Positions 21,084-32,973 of a DNA stretch of 64,000 nt are shown here, one piece after another. The stretch is taken from positions 248,001 through 312,000 of the forward strand of contig BLJB01000055.1 of NCBI GenBank assembly GCA_013423325.1, in the 5' to 3' direction. Positions within the stretch are counted from its first letter, which is position 1. Every line of letters starts with the position of its first letter. A model generated the notes under the pieces. That model did no database searches, had not been told where the DNA came from, and saw only the letters and a program-made list of their open reading frames with translations. Origin of the DNA: Usnea hakonensis. Lineage: Eukaryota; Ascomycota; Lecanoromycetes; Lecanorales; Parmeliaceae. Position numbers and translations under genes: made by a program.

Positions 21084-24000
21084 ATTTACCTTGCGGGAAG
21101 ATAAAGATAGAAAGTATTAATAGTAATATTAATAGGTATACTATAGTAGTATTTTCTAGTTTATCTCCTAGCTTTCTCTAAGGTAGATTATAATTTATAT
21201 TTATACGAGTAATTATATATCCCTAGTAGTTACCTACCTCTTTTAAATAACTTCGTAATTAGTAGCTTTATAAGTATATCTACTACTATATTATTAGTAG
21301 GAATATACTAAATAGAGACGTCTTTATTGTCTATTAGTTAACGGATATAGTAGTATTTAATATCGATATACTTAGTCTAGGAGTAGTATTCGGGATTTAT
21401 AATTAGAGTATTACTCCCCTTATTATTACTAAATAAGATAATAGGATTACTATTAATAAGTATAAATCGAAGGCCTTTTATCTAATTAGTAGCCTATACT
21501 ACTATCTTTCTAGCCTTAGTTAGGGAGATATACTTAGCCTTAGTAATAGATATAGTTATATCTCTTTACTTATAACTATACTATATATATATAGTCTAAC
21601 TATATAATAATAAGAATCTATAAGTTAACTTTTAGTCCTTCTTATTATTACTATATACTAAATTAGCGTATCCTACTAGATCCCTAGTAGCCTAGTAACG
21701 TAGTCTATAGTACGTAGTCCTACGTATATATCTAAGTACTTAGTTAAGGGTATTTATATAACGAATAGTAGGATTAATATAAAATTAGCTAAGTTTACTA
21801 ATAGCGAATACTAAATCTAGCCGGGTATATATTATAAGATATATAAGGCTTCCGATTTACTTCTAGTAATCCTATTAATATACTCGTACCTCGTCTAGCT
21901 ATAAGGGCTCGAGGGAGGTATATCTATTAATAGAAGTACTTACTAGAATAGCTTAATCTATATCGTAATCTCGTAGGATCTTTTCGATATACTAGGATTA
22001 CTCTAGGATTACTATATTCGCCTTCTAGTTATAATAAAACTATATACTAAGTATATAATTTACGGGTTCTACCTTAATATACTTAAAGGCGTTATAGATT
22101 CCTTTCTTAATAGCCTTTATAGCTATAGGGTCCTTAGTAGCGATAAGGATATTATCTATATAGAGACTAATAATTACTATCCTATCTTTATTATTATAAA
22201 AGAAGATATAGCTATTAGCCTAAGAGGGAAGGAATCCTATTATATAAATCGTAGTAGTAAATTATTAGTATTAAAGCCTAGCTAACTACTTTAGGCTATA
22301 GAGACCTCTTACTAACTATAATATCTTACTACGTATAGCCTTAGTCTTAGATAATCTTTGCGGTTACTATATATAGATTACCTCTTTTAGTAATATATTA
22401 AGGTAGATATTATCTATATCTATTTATTTGATAGGGATACCGTATATAACGTAGAAAGCGAATAGTATTCGTAATAATTTAAACCTTATAGTAGAAGTAA
22501 AAGTCTTATAGAAATTAATATTCGCTATTTAACTAAATCCTCTTACTACTAAACGGGCTTTAAATTTATCTATAGTACTATTTAGATTATACTTAACTCT
22601 AAAGACCTATCTATATATAACCGGCCTCTTATCTAGGGGAAGCTCTATTAGTATCTATATACCTATAGCTATAAGATCGTAGAGCTATTTAGTAATAGCG
22701 AGTTTCTACTAGCGTATATATAGCCCTATAATAGCCTCGTAATATATTTATAGTTTAATAATTACGGTAGCTAATTATACTCTATTATCGAACCGCTTAT
22801 AAAATATATATAGGTTATACTCTTTCTTCCTCCTCTATAGGCGCGATAACGCGGCTATTACGGGGGTAGGTTAACGCGTAGATAGCTATACTATAGCTAG
22901 TATAGGGAGGAGTAGTATAGGAGGGCCTATAATTATATTATTAGTATCCTAAGGCGATTCTATACCTAGTAAGATATTTTTAATATTTAAAGGAGAGAGA
23001 TCCCTAATCTCTCCTAGCCTAGAAGCTAGTAGTAGTACCGTACCGGCTAGATTTAGTACGCCTTCGACTAAGTTAACTATAGGGGTTAGAGATCTCCTAG
23101 AGAGCTCTCCCTCTACTTTAGAATCTCCGATATTCTTATTTTGCGGAGTTTTTAATAGTAATAACGTAAATATCTTAGGCCCTATAATACTATCTATATT
23201 ATCGTCGTCGCTTAATATATTATTAGATATAGTAGGCGACGCGTCCTAGGTACCTCTAATAACTCTAGGAGGTAGTAGATCAACGTCTACTTAGAGGGTA
23301 TTATATAACTAAGGGAAATCTAATTAGTTTAATAAATCGACTCCCTTTCGATTCTTATAGAACTTTACTAAAGTAGGAAATACTAAGCGGTTTTTTCGTA
23401 GATCGTATATACGGTACTATATTAATAAGAGGTATTCTAGGTAGATTACCTCGTATCTATAAGGGTATAGCTTACTTTCTCTTACCTCCTTTAGTATATA
23501 TATTAAGTATATATATCTAAAGGTCCTCTCTTTACTAAGATCTAGCTTCTTTAGATATTTCTTTTTATACGCTATCGTACTCCCTTTAGAACCGTATAGT
23601 AGTCGATTCCTAAAGTAATTTCTATATAGGTACGCCTCTAACTAGAAGCTTATAGGTAGTCCTAACTAACTAAGTATAGCTCTTATAATATTACTAATCG
23701 TCCTATTAAATCGTTCCGTAATACCGATTTAGTAATACGTATAGGTAGATATTATTTCGAGGGTAATACTATAGATCTTAAGCTCGTCTTTAATAGTAAG
23801 ATACTCCTATATATTATTAGTCCTTACTACTATTACTAGTATAGTACTCGGATCCTTTCTATCTCTTATACTTCCTTTATTAATTACGAGTACTACTTCT
23901 AATAGGAATTTACCTACGCCTTTCTTATTAGGGATCGGTTCTACTAACGACTAGTTAGTAGCCTTATTAATTATTAAGCCGAACTACCTATACCTATAGA

Positions 24001-26020
24001 CGATACTACTAATAGGATATAGCCCCTAGAAATTAGCTTATATCCTTATACTAGGCCTAGTCTCCTTCGCGTAACTCTCCCTATTAATTATTTACGATAT
24101 CTTGCTTTAGTTATATATATCGTATTAGAAGTAAGGTAGCGACGTAACTACCTCTACTCCCTTAGTAAAAAGATATAGATCTTTTAGACGATATACTCTA
24201 GGGTAACTAAGTCGTTTATAAAGTCTTCTAAATATACTTATCTCTTTTCCTTCCTTAGTTACCTCTAAGGTATTATTTAGAGGAGTCTTACTAGTAATAA
24301 ACGCCTTATTAGAAGATAACTCGATTAACTAGTATAGACTATTACGAACTCCCCCTCTTACTACTACTTTACTAATAGCTATATTAATAATCTTAACGTC
24401 TTAATCTCTAAACCGAGTCTCGAAACCCTTCCTATTTAGGGTTACTATCGATAATAGATTATACCCTATACCGGGTACGTATAGTACGTCTTATATTATT
24501 TATACTCGTCTTAAAAAGGTAATACGAATCGTTCCTCTTCCTACTATAGGGAGTTTATTATTATTACTAAATTCGACTATACCTTAGTAAGGCTTTATAT
24601 TAATAAACTAGTCCTTATATAGAGTTATATAGCGAGTTATACTAGAGTCGATTAGCTATTTCCTACTATTAGCGATCTCTTTTAGTCTCTATAATTTAAC
24701 TAGATATCTCGTCCTAGCTATTAGTATACTATAATAAGGTAGACTCTTACTACTACTTTTACTACTACTCTCTTTTTCGGCCCTTAACCTAGCTATCTAC
24801 GTACTATCTTATAGTGTAGACTTATTACTACTATTATTACTTATATTACCGCCCTCGCCGGCCGTCTTTATATACTTATTACGTCTTTCTTTAGCCTCCT
24901 TTTTAGTCTCCTTATCTTTCTAAGCCTTAGAAGTAGCTTAATTTCCTATATCTATAGTAGCCGGTTTTAGGGGGTTCTTATAGTTATACTTTAGATAACT
25001 ATACTTATTATAATTATAATATTAATATAAGCTATAATCTTTTTAGCCTCTACTATTAGTCCTTCCTCCCGCCCTAGGGCGATTATTACGGCCTTAGCGA
25101 ATAGCTAATACTATATCTTTAGCTAATTTATTCTACTTTATACTTCGAAGCTCTATAATAACTTATTACGGTATAGGGATATCTTCTCTTCCGAGTACGT
25201 ACTTGACTATATCGTATTCGGATCCTTTATAGGCGTTAATAAGGACTAATACTAATACCTTATCTATAAGTACCAATTTAGGCCTTATATCTATAATCTA
25301 GTCGTATTTCGTCCTAAGGTCTATAGCTATAGTATTAATAGTCTAATTAACTAATTTTTAGTAGCTAATAAACTTAGTAAATATTATTAGGAGACGTCCT
25401 TTTCTATTTATATTGTATAGTCTCTTAAGCTCTTCCTATACTTCCTATATACTATTAATATATTTTAGATAAGTCGTCTAAATCTCCTCTATACTATTAA
25501 CGATTACTATTACTATCTAGATATTAACTTACCGCTACCTCGTAGTAGCTCTTATTATTATAGGCTTAGGAATATAGCTATTTAACTAATCTATTATCCC
25601 TCGTAATCTAAAGAGATACTTATATATCTAGGCCTATATATAATAATTATAAGCCTTTAAAGTAGGTATTTTCGTTAGTAGTTTAGCGAATAATAACGCG
25701 GGGAGGTTCTTTATAAGGTTGATACTAGGCCTAGTATAGCTATTATCTTTATCTAATTCGTTATCTACCTTATAGATAGATATTATTGGTCTATAGGATA
25801 CTAATCTTATCTCTCTTTTTATACTCGGGTCTCTTTTTAATAACGCTAGTAGTCTCTTACTAGCGGATATATAATCCTCTCTAGATAATAACGTTATATT
25901 TCTTTACTTAATTAACTCTATTAGCTCCTTAGTATTCGAACGACGGTCTATAATAATATTAGGGGTAAGAATCTCGTCTATAATAGTATATAGAAGTAAT
26001 ATAATCTAGTTAATAGCTAA
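21084..26020 (-). pseudogene. Gag-pol remnant of the Copia element
   Basis: Reading the minus strand from right to left, a damaged zinc-knuckle region lies near 24960-25080. A protease active-site remnant LIDSSITRYITLYKD (family form has DSG at this place) lies about 24610-24654. The reverse-transcriptase core SLYIDNILIATKD (family YVDD-type box) lies at about 22130-22168. Integrase should lie between protease and reverse transcriptase, but I could not place its residues. Stop codons of TAA/TAG type and G-to-A/C-to-T substitutions interrupt every frame. Confidence 0.85.
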
Positions 26021-26034
26021 CCGGGCTTATAACC
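26021..26034 (-). other. Primer-binding site, initiator tRNA-Met anticodon arm type
   Basis: The minus strand reads GGTTATAAGCCCGG immediately inside the right LTR. With one G-to-A RIP change reverted it would be complementary to the anticodon stem-loop of initiator tRNA-Met (CGGGCTCATAACC). This is the half-tRNA priming known for Copia- and Ty5-type elements. Confidence 0.65.
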
Positions 26035-26353
26035 TATTAATTATTATAACGAGATTTTAGTAGAAATAATTACTTTTACTATTTAGTAGCTTAGGGCTAG
26101 AGCTATTCCTCGGCGCTATTCCTATTTAGGAAAGATAATAGCTTAAATAATAATTATAGAAAGGTATAAAGAAAAATCTATATAGGTAGGTATAGGCTAG
26201 TTATATAGACCTCTATAGGAGGCTACCCCTTCTATAATTACTAATAGTAGGCTAGCGTATATATTCTATAGTCGGACCCCTGGATTATTCCCTAGTGGTT
26301 ATAGCTCCATTTTGACTGCAAGCTAATTACCGAATTGCAGGCCCATTCCAACA
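26035..26353 (-). repeat. Right LTR (5' LTR of the minus-strand element)
   Basis: 319 bp partner of the left LTR. Its outermost 75 bp (from about 26279) retain TGG, TGCA and CCA words that are TA-converted in the left LTR, while its inner 240 bp are mutated. Confidence 0.92.
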
Positions 26354-26932
26354 CGTTGTGCTGTGAACTAGGCTCGTGGGGGGGAAAATCAACTGCAGAG
26401 TGGCCTACTTCTGATGTCAAATAAATCTTCGACGATTCAATATACTCTTCTGTTTTGCTTTGGGAATATATCCAAATAGTCGGTTAGAGTAATTTATAAA
26501 CCAAAAGTTTTGTCATCAAGGCATTCGTGGTCGAGTAATAAGTGTTGGTAGAAATACGTCTTGTAAGATATTCTTTGCCAGGCTTTTCGCAAAGGACCTT
26601 GGTACGGGGCGAACTTACCTTATCTTACAACGGCGACAAAGTCTTGGCGTAGATCATCATCCCGCTCATGTCTATTTTGGACGCTCCTCGGCTTTGCGAT
26701 TCGAGACACAGACATAATGTATCTTACATAACATCCAGAAGCCATTCAACCCAGAATGAGAACCACCTGCAATTGATGAGACAGTACAGTGATCCGCGTC
26801 TCCAAGAAACCTTCGCCCGCCCCTTCTCTACGCGGTACAATGAACCCTATCAAAGTCTCCGCGTCATACACTTCCCGCCGAGCCTCCCCAATCATCCCCA
26901 ATCACAAACCAAAAAAACATTCACCCACCTAG
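26354..26932. other. Intergenic right of the retrotransposon
   Basis: Normal composition resumes within a few bases of the LTR end. The first five bases are the target-site duplication. No separate gene; the last part is upstream sequence of the methyltransferase-like gene. Confidence 0.45.
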
Positions 26933-27895
26933 ATGATGCGTCTCCCCCCGCTCCCTTCCTTTCCTCACACCAGCATCCGCATCCGCCTCCTCAGCCTCTC
27001 CCTCCCAACCCTCTTCTCCACAATGTCAACCTCCGCCTCCCCTCCCTTCCCAACAACCCCCTACACCCCCTCCAACCCCACCGCCGCCTTTCCCTACCAC
27101 CCCACCGACTTCCTCCGCGCGGACGAATCCTCGGATATGGATTTCTACGCTCAGCCGAGATTTGTAACGCACATAGACGACCACGCCATTGCTCTTTTGA
27201 AAAAATACTATGTCGAGAACCTGCCGAAGAAGGGGCGGGTGCTGGATCTGTGTTCGAGTTGGGTGAGCCATTTTCCTAGGGAGATGGAGGAGGGGGCTGT
27301 GGTGGGGAAGCATGGCAGGATTTCGGATGCGGGTGGCAAAGATGGAGGGCTGCCAAAGGGGGAAGAAAGGGAAGGAGATGAGGGCGGGCTGGAGGTAGTG
27401 GGCTTGGGAATGAATGCGAAAGAGCTGGCTGCCAATCCATTGTTGAAAGAGACGATACTACAAGACTTGAATGTGGATCCGACGGTACCTCTCTCGGTGG
27501 CCCCTCTGAACGCGACCGTCTGCGTCGTCAGTATCGATTATCTCACCAAGCCCGTCTCTGTGCTCTCATCGATCCGCGAACGCACGGTCGAGGGAGGGAG
27601 TGTGCATTTGGTGATATCGAATCGGTGTTTTCCCACAAAAGCCGTCGGGCGATGGCTCAGAGTTGGTGAGGACGAGAGGCTGAAGATGGTGGGGGATTAT
27701 TTGTGGTGGAGTGGATGGCGGGAGGTGGAGATTGTGGAGGTTTGTGATGGGAGGATGAAGGAAGGTGCGGGTGGGGGAGGTTCAGGGTTGGCGAGACTAA
27801 TGGGGATGTTTGGGGGGGTGGATCCGTTGTGGGTTGTCAGAGCTGTGAAGGTTGCACCTGGTAGAGATGGAGGGGAAGAGAAGAGTGAACTTTGA
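26933..27895 (+). CDS. Methyltransferase-like protein, possible mitochondrial presequence
   Basis: Intronless, 320 residues from the first of two adjacent ATGs; an alternative start is at 27023. The core matches a conserved uncharacterised SAM-methyltransferase-like family: FYAQPRFVTHIDDHAIALLKKYY, then RVLDLCSSWVSHFP in place of a classical glycine-rich motif I, then VVGLGMNAKELAANP, ILQDLN, VCVVSIDYLTKPVSVL and ISNRCFPTKAVGRWL. The first 30 residues contain Arg, Ser and Leu but no acidic residue, as in a mitochondrial targeting peptide; with the downstream start this would be lost. A Gly/Glu-rich insert (about 115-150) interrupts the fold. The substrate is unknown. The first half is C-rich and the second G-rich. 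Confidence 0.75.
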   Translation: MMRLPPLPSFPHTSIRIRLLSLSLPTLFSTMSTSASPPFPTTPYTPSNPTAAFPYHPTDFLRADESSDMDFYAQPRFVTHIDDHAIALLKKYYVENLPKKGRVLDLCSSWVSHFPREMEEGAVVGKHGRISDAGGKDGGLPKGEEREGDEGGLEVVGLGMNAKELAANPLLKETILQDLNVDPTVPLSVAPLNATVCVVSIDYLTKPVSVLSSIRERTVEGGSVHLVISNRCFPTKAVGRWLRVGEDERLKMVGDYLWWSGWREVEIVEVCDGRMKEGAGGGGSGLARLMGMFGGVDPLWVVRAVKVAPGRDGGEEKSEL

Positions 27896-28185
27896 GAGGA
27901 CGGAGAAGCGAATTTTCCAAGGTAGTCTATCCCACTAAGTCAAGAAATGCCCAAAATATGGCCAGTGACCCGCACCGCAACCATGGTATCTTGAGCGCCT
28001 GCCCCCAGCCATGTAGGATATATGCAAATCGCCTCCCAAAAAAAAAGGCCGTCCTCATTCGCTTCAGAATGCGCCAGTGTACAAGAACAAGAAAGAATCG
28101 TAGAATATATATACCCCATTCATTGCGTCTATTGAATGCGCATAGAACTTCACGTAGACGAAATCGAGGGACGCCGTCATAATCA

Positions 28186-31100
28186 TCATCGCCCGCCGCT
28201 CAGCACCCCATTACCCTTCAAGAAATCTCTTGCATCTCTGTCTCCACCGTTGGCAGCGAACTCCATCCAATGAAAGACGACAGCGAAGGTGATCCGATCC
28301 AATGCTCCTTTATCCTTGTCGTTGTTCCTCGCGTCGATCGACAAGACTGACTTATAGACATCTTGTGCCATAGAGAAGGGCATCGTGATGCGCGGTAGTA
28401 ACTCAGGATGGGTGAGGTAGAAGAGACCGAGCTCGCGGGCTGCGACTGGAGAACCTTCCTTCGCAGTGATGAGCCAGAGATTCGCTGCATCGCGGAGGGT
28501 AGTATTAACGAGAGTAGAATCGATGAGAGGATGAGTCGACTTGGAAGAAGATATATGGTAGGCAGTGATCTGGTTTGCACGAGTGATTATAGATTCGCAG
28601 AGGTCTTCTTTGAGCGCCAGCGCTGCAAGACCAGCGTTCCAAAATGCGTTGCCCTGTACTGTTTGATCCAAGGTCTCCGAAGGTATGAAAGCGGCTATGT
28701 ACTGAAGATCTCGAAATAGAGTCGAAGATCGCAACTTCGGGTCACGAAAAATGGAAAGAAAAGTATCCACGACGTCTTCCGTGGCTGATATATGGGCGTC
28801 CGTGAGAATTGGCTGCGATGTCGGCTGTGAGAAGGCGCGATGTCGACCCATAGGTCTTAAAGTACTGGCTCGACGCTCAGTGCAGTTAGCAATGACTTCC
28901 TCAAGGCTCGTGGTCTTGGTTCTGGGCACACTCTTGCCTCGCAAACCAAAGTCATCATGAGGTAGTCGCTGTCTTGATTCACGATCGGTAGTGTCGCTAG
29001 TAAGACGAAACGTTGACGAGGCCTGCATTGATCTGATGATCAGGTCCTCGAGCTCATAGAGTGTTTGCAGCTTTGCACGAGGATCGGAAGAGAGCGACAT
29101 CTTCTGCAGTAGCATTGCGTAAGCGGCTGTGAAGGGAAAGGAGTTACGATGAAGGCTGGAGAAGCTTCTTGTTTTCGTTGCATCCTGGTGAGAAACGGCC
29201 TCAGCAGACTGGTCTCTGCGAGCTAAGTTTGCAGCTGCTTCTGATCCCCGTGTTTGATATTTCACACAGTCATTTACCCAGGCGTCTGTCTCGCTACCTT
29301 GCTCCCATAGCGAACAGCCAAGGTCACTGATCAATAGGCTCCGAAGAGTCATCTTCATGCTTTCTGCGAAGGCTGTTCTCGCTGGTGAATACTCTGCCTC
29401 GTGGTTGGATTGAGAGGTCCTGTCTCCAAAGATTGGATTGGTAGCAGATGGTACAGTCCCGTGAAGAGGTGGGGAAGAGTTGAAGGGATTACTCGACCAA
29501 GACCTTGGAGGAGATGTCGGCGTCGGAGGCAAGAGCGGATGGGCACCATGTAATCCAAGCCCTATAGAAGAGGCAGAGGGTTGGGTAGCGTTCCAAAAAC
29601 CAACGAAGCTGTTGGAGGTAGTTTTGGCCTTTGGACTGCCAAATGCCTTGATCAAAGGATCTGAGGGACGCAAGGCTGCAGCCTGCAGACGGCCAGGCTC
29701 ATACAGAGATGACGAGGGAGTAAGCCTCGTTGGTGCTGAGAATGATGCTGTATGTGCACCGGAGATCAAGTGTTGTGCGTCAAAGATGGCTTTTTCACGC
29801 CTAAAAAGATTGCTAGACCACAGAACTGGGTTTCTAGTCGGGCTGGGACCCGCCATCTTACCAACCGATTTCTGAATCTCAAAGCAGAATCGATGAATCC
29901 GTTCCTCACCTTTGCAAAAGTTCTCGATACTTCTCCGAGTCAGCCACTTCGACGTGAGGTCAACCTGCTCGTCAGCAAGCTTGGATTGGCCACCATAATC
30001 CTTCGGGGCCGAGATTGCTTCGAGGATTTGGGCTTCGGGCCTAGCTAAGGGACCAGATCCTCGGAGTCGTTGGCGAGCCCAGTTAGCAGTACTGGCAGGT
30101 TGTGCTGCACGTTTCGAGTTTGTCATGGCTCGCAAGGCGCGAGTAACGTGCAAAGCTTCTTCATATGTCGCGGAATGTCTAACGTCCGACGAGTACCACA
30201 TCTTGACTCGCAAAGCTTTTCGTTCCTCCTCCATTCTAGATAGTAAAGATGTTTGATGTCTTCGTAGTTTCTCTAGAGAGCGCAGCCGAACCTCGCTTGT
30301 CTTCCCTGCGTCGATGATGGCTCCTAACTTCCTCCGAAGATCGTCTGCAATGCTATGGAGGAGAGATAGACTTGCTGTCGGTGATCGGGCTGAAGAAAGA
30401 AAGTCGCAATAGACACCATGGGTCTGCCACCAGAAATGGGCCATACTAAAGTCGAGACTAGAGCGGGCATTGTCTTCGCATGCTTTCATGAGATCCACCA
30501 ATGGGTCAGGTTGATCTGAAGCATGAGTTGAATCTACCATCATAGGACTTCCTAGAGTATTGGTCTTGGATCTGTCGATTTGGCCTAGTAGCTTGACAAT
30601 ACCAGCTTTTAGAAACTCAAATCCTGTGGAGTCTATGGTTGTCTGGCCCCTGTTCTTTCTCAGTTCTGTAGGACTCAAAGAGAGCATGGTTCCATTGCGG
30701 GAGTAGTATACAAAAGCCCACGCAGTATGGGAGAAATCCAGGGCTGAGGTGCCGCCAGGTCCCAGCAAATCGGTCAGCCTTCGACAAATTGATTTCAATG
30801 GTGATCGCAATTCAGGCTTTCGCAAATTGTAGGTCTTCGATGGTCCATTTCCATGTTCCACTTGAAAGGCTTCCTTCGTGTCTTGATGTTCGGCCAACCA
30901 ATCATTCCTCTGCATTTCGCTCAAGACCGTTCTGCTGGTTGTGGAAGTCCCACTAGTACTCGGTGCAAAAGACGAGGCTAATGCACTGCCTGCATCGCTT
31001 GTGCTAGCATTGAGTGTTGAGGATCCAGCAGTAGATGGAGGAGCAACATCGACCTCCTGAGATTCCTTGGTGCCCGGAACATGTGGCCGATCCGGATAGA

Positions 31101-32973
31101 GTGTTTGCATTAGGCCAATGATGTCCAGAGCGCTTAGCATCAGGAATTTTGTTGGCAGACTATCATCGAATTCTGGATTCTGTACTGGAGGCATAGGATC
31201 ATCGAGGGGTGGCTCAAAGCATTGGAAGATTGCCATGATGCTATCTCGTACCTCAGACTTCACTAAGGTTGTACTATTGCTGAGACGATCTTAGCCTTGC
31301 CTGGCTTACGGTGTAGAGGTCTGCCAACGTACCATTGCAGTATCACATCGAAGACGCGCTGCTGCATCTGAACAACAAGCTTTTGCAAAATCATCTCCCG
31401 GGCTGTGCCCCCGATGTGATGTGTCATCATAAGCCCCCGGACCTATCACTCTAAGCTGTCATGTAAGGATCATGGTTGGGGAACATACCTCAGGATAGAC
31501 AACGATGCTGGATATGAAAGTAGCAAAGTACCACCTAAAAACAAGGAAATGCTTTGCCCGAAGCCGAAGCTTTGGATCATCGATCTTGCGCAAAATAGCA
31601 TGAATCAAGAGTAAAGCAGTCTCAGGAATGGCCTGGGTCCGTGGTTCCATGGTGAGCAATTCAAATAGATCTGTAAGCGCTTTGTCGAAAAAGTCCACCT
31701 CCGCTTTTGCAGCCCTGGCAGTATGCATCTCTACGGGATCATTAAAAGTCATTGCCTGGCTGGCTTCTGCGTCCAGGAGAAAGGTTCCTTCCGCTAGCAT
31801 CCTCGCCAGGTAAGTCTCTATCATTGGTTTCATTCTCCAATCCTGAAAACTGGTAAACGCGTCAAGAGCAGCTATAATGAGTTCGTCGCTACCTGGCTTC
31901 GCCTCGGCATAAGCGTCGATGAAGTTTCTGGCACAGACTGTAGACCAAATCTCTATCCTTCGGGAATGCTCAGAAGAGCCAGGCGTCGAAGAGGAATCAA
32001 AAACACCATATAACAATGCAAATAAGGGATCTTGATTGTGGAATCGATGGAGGTTGTCCATCCTCCGGGAAAGTTTCATCATCTGGCTGTCCCTACTGTA
32101 GAACTGGGTCTTTCCGTGAGAGTGGTTTGGCAGAACCGAAAAATCAATGCCCGCAGGGTGGTACGTGGATGTAAGAGCGGCTAGCTCGGATGGAGAAAGA
32201 CTGGATATCCGGTCAGACAGAAAATTTGGTTCGGTCCTGATCCAGGTGAGGAACGCCAGTATACTGCTTTGGTCCTCTGGTGGCAGCAATTGGACACAAG
32301 AGCGCCTTTCAAAGTCGTCGAGAGGTAAAACGTCCGTTTCGAAATCCGTCCCACCAAGGTTGTTTGTAGTTCTAGCAGTATCGCAGGACACCTTAAGTTG
32401 CTCACAGGCATCAAACAGACCTGCAAATCCAGCCTGGTCGTCAATCTTATACTGATCGATTAGGTTACCGTACGCAACAGAGAAGGTGCTAATCAATCTC
32501 CGGTCAAGTCCACATGAAAGGCTGAGACGGTCCATGTCGTCCTCGATGGAAATGGTCCGGGCTCTCTGATACCTTTCCACCTCCACCAGATGGGCAACCT
32601 CCTCCAGGCAGAGAGTGGGTGGGTCAGGGGCTTCTGCTGGCGATGTTCCGCCTTCTTCTGCCGCTGAGAGTCCTTTTGGTATGGAATCCACGTCTTCTGG
32701 GTGTACGACCTCCCTGTGTATAACCACGCTTGTCGGGCTCAGCCCTCCTGCATGCGCCTTGACCCCACTTTCCACCTCTTCATCCGAGTCAACGTTGGAT
32801 GGTGGCAACGGTATCTTCAGCTCAATCGGAAGTTCCTCTGGATTGTGGCCTTCCATTGGTGAGGCCGTGACCGAGGTAAAGGCGGAAGCGTCAGAAGTGA
32901 TCGGCATTATGGTGGAGGCCAAAGCTTCATTGATCAGCCTTCGAGTCTTACAATACGACAACATGTAGACCAT
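28186..32973 (-). CDS. Large conserved protein with weak RasGAP-like segment
   Basis: Three exons on the minus strand, 32973-31489, 31442-31333 and 31279-28186, 1562 residues. Introns are 46 nt (GTATGT / GATAG) and 53 nt (GTACGT / CTCAG). The junctions read YPE-VRGLMMTHHIGG and VILQ-C-NSTTLVKSEV. The segment AKHFLVFRWYFATFISS followed by IVVYPEVRGL resembles the FLR-type signature of Ras GTPase-activating domains; this is my inference and is weak. The C terminus (APVAARELG-like helices, HWMEFAANGGDRDARDFL) looks like Sel1-type alpha-helical repeats. The N-terminal 130 residues are disordered. The frame stays open upstream of the chosen ATG (to 33036), and a start at 32907 is also possible. 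Confidence 0.65.

Larger units (their letters stand above)
20755..26353 (-). mobile_element. Complete Ty1/Copia LTR retrotransposon, RIP-mutated
   Basis: 5599-bp element bounded by TG...CA and a 5-bp duplication CGTTG (20750-20754 and 26354-26358). Two 319-bp LTRs flank the body. Minus-strand orientation follows from three signals: a primer-binding site next to the right LTR, a purine tract next to the left LTR, and domain order zinc knuckle, protease, reverse transcriptase running right to left, which is the order of Copia. CpA and TpG are almost absent inside, with TA-rich replacement, while CpG persists; this is the signature of RIP at saturation. No frame longer than 60 codons survives, so the element cannot move by itself. 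Confidence 0.93.

Noticed and set aside
20755..26353. CRISPR-like or satellite array in the TA-rich block
   Set aside because: There is no regular repeat-spacer structure; LTRs, target duplication, PBS, PPT and pol remnants explain it as a RIP-mutated retrotransposon.
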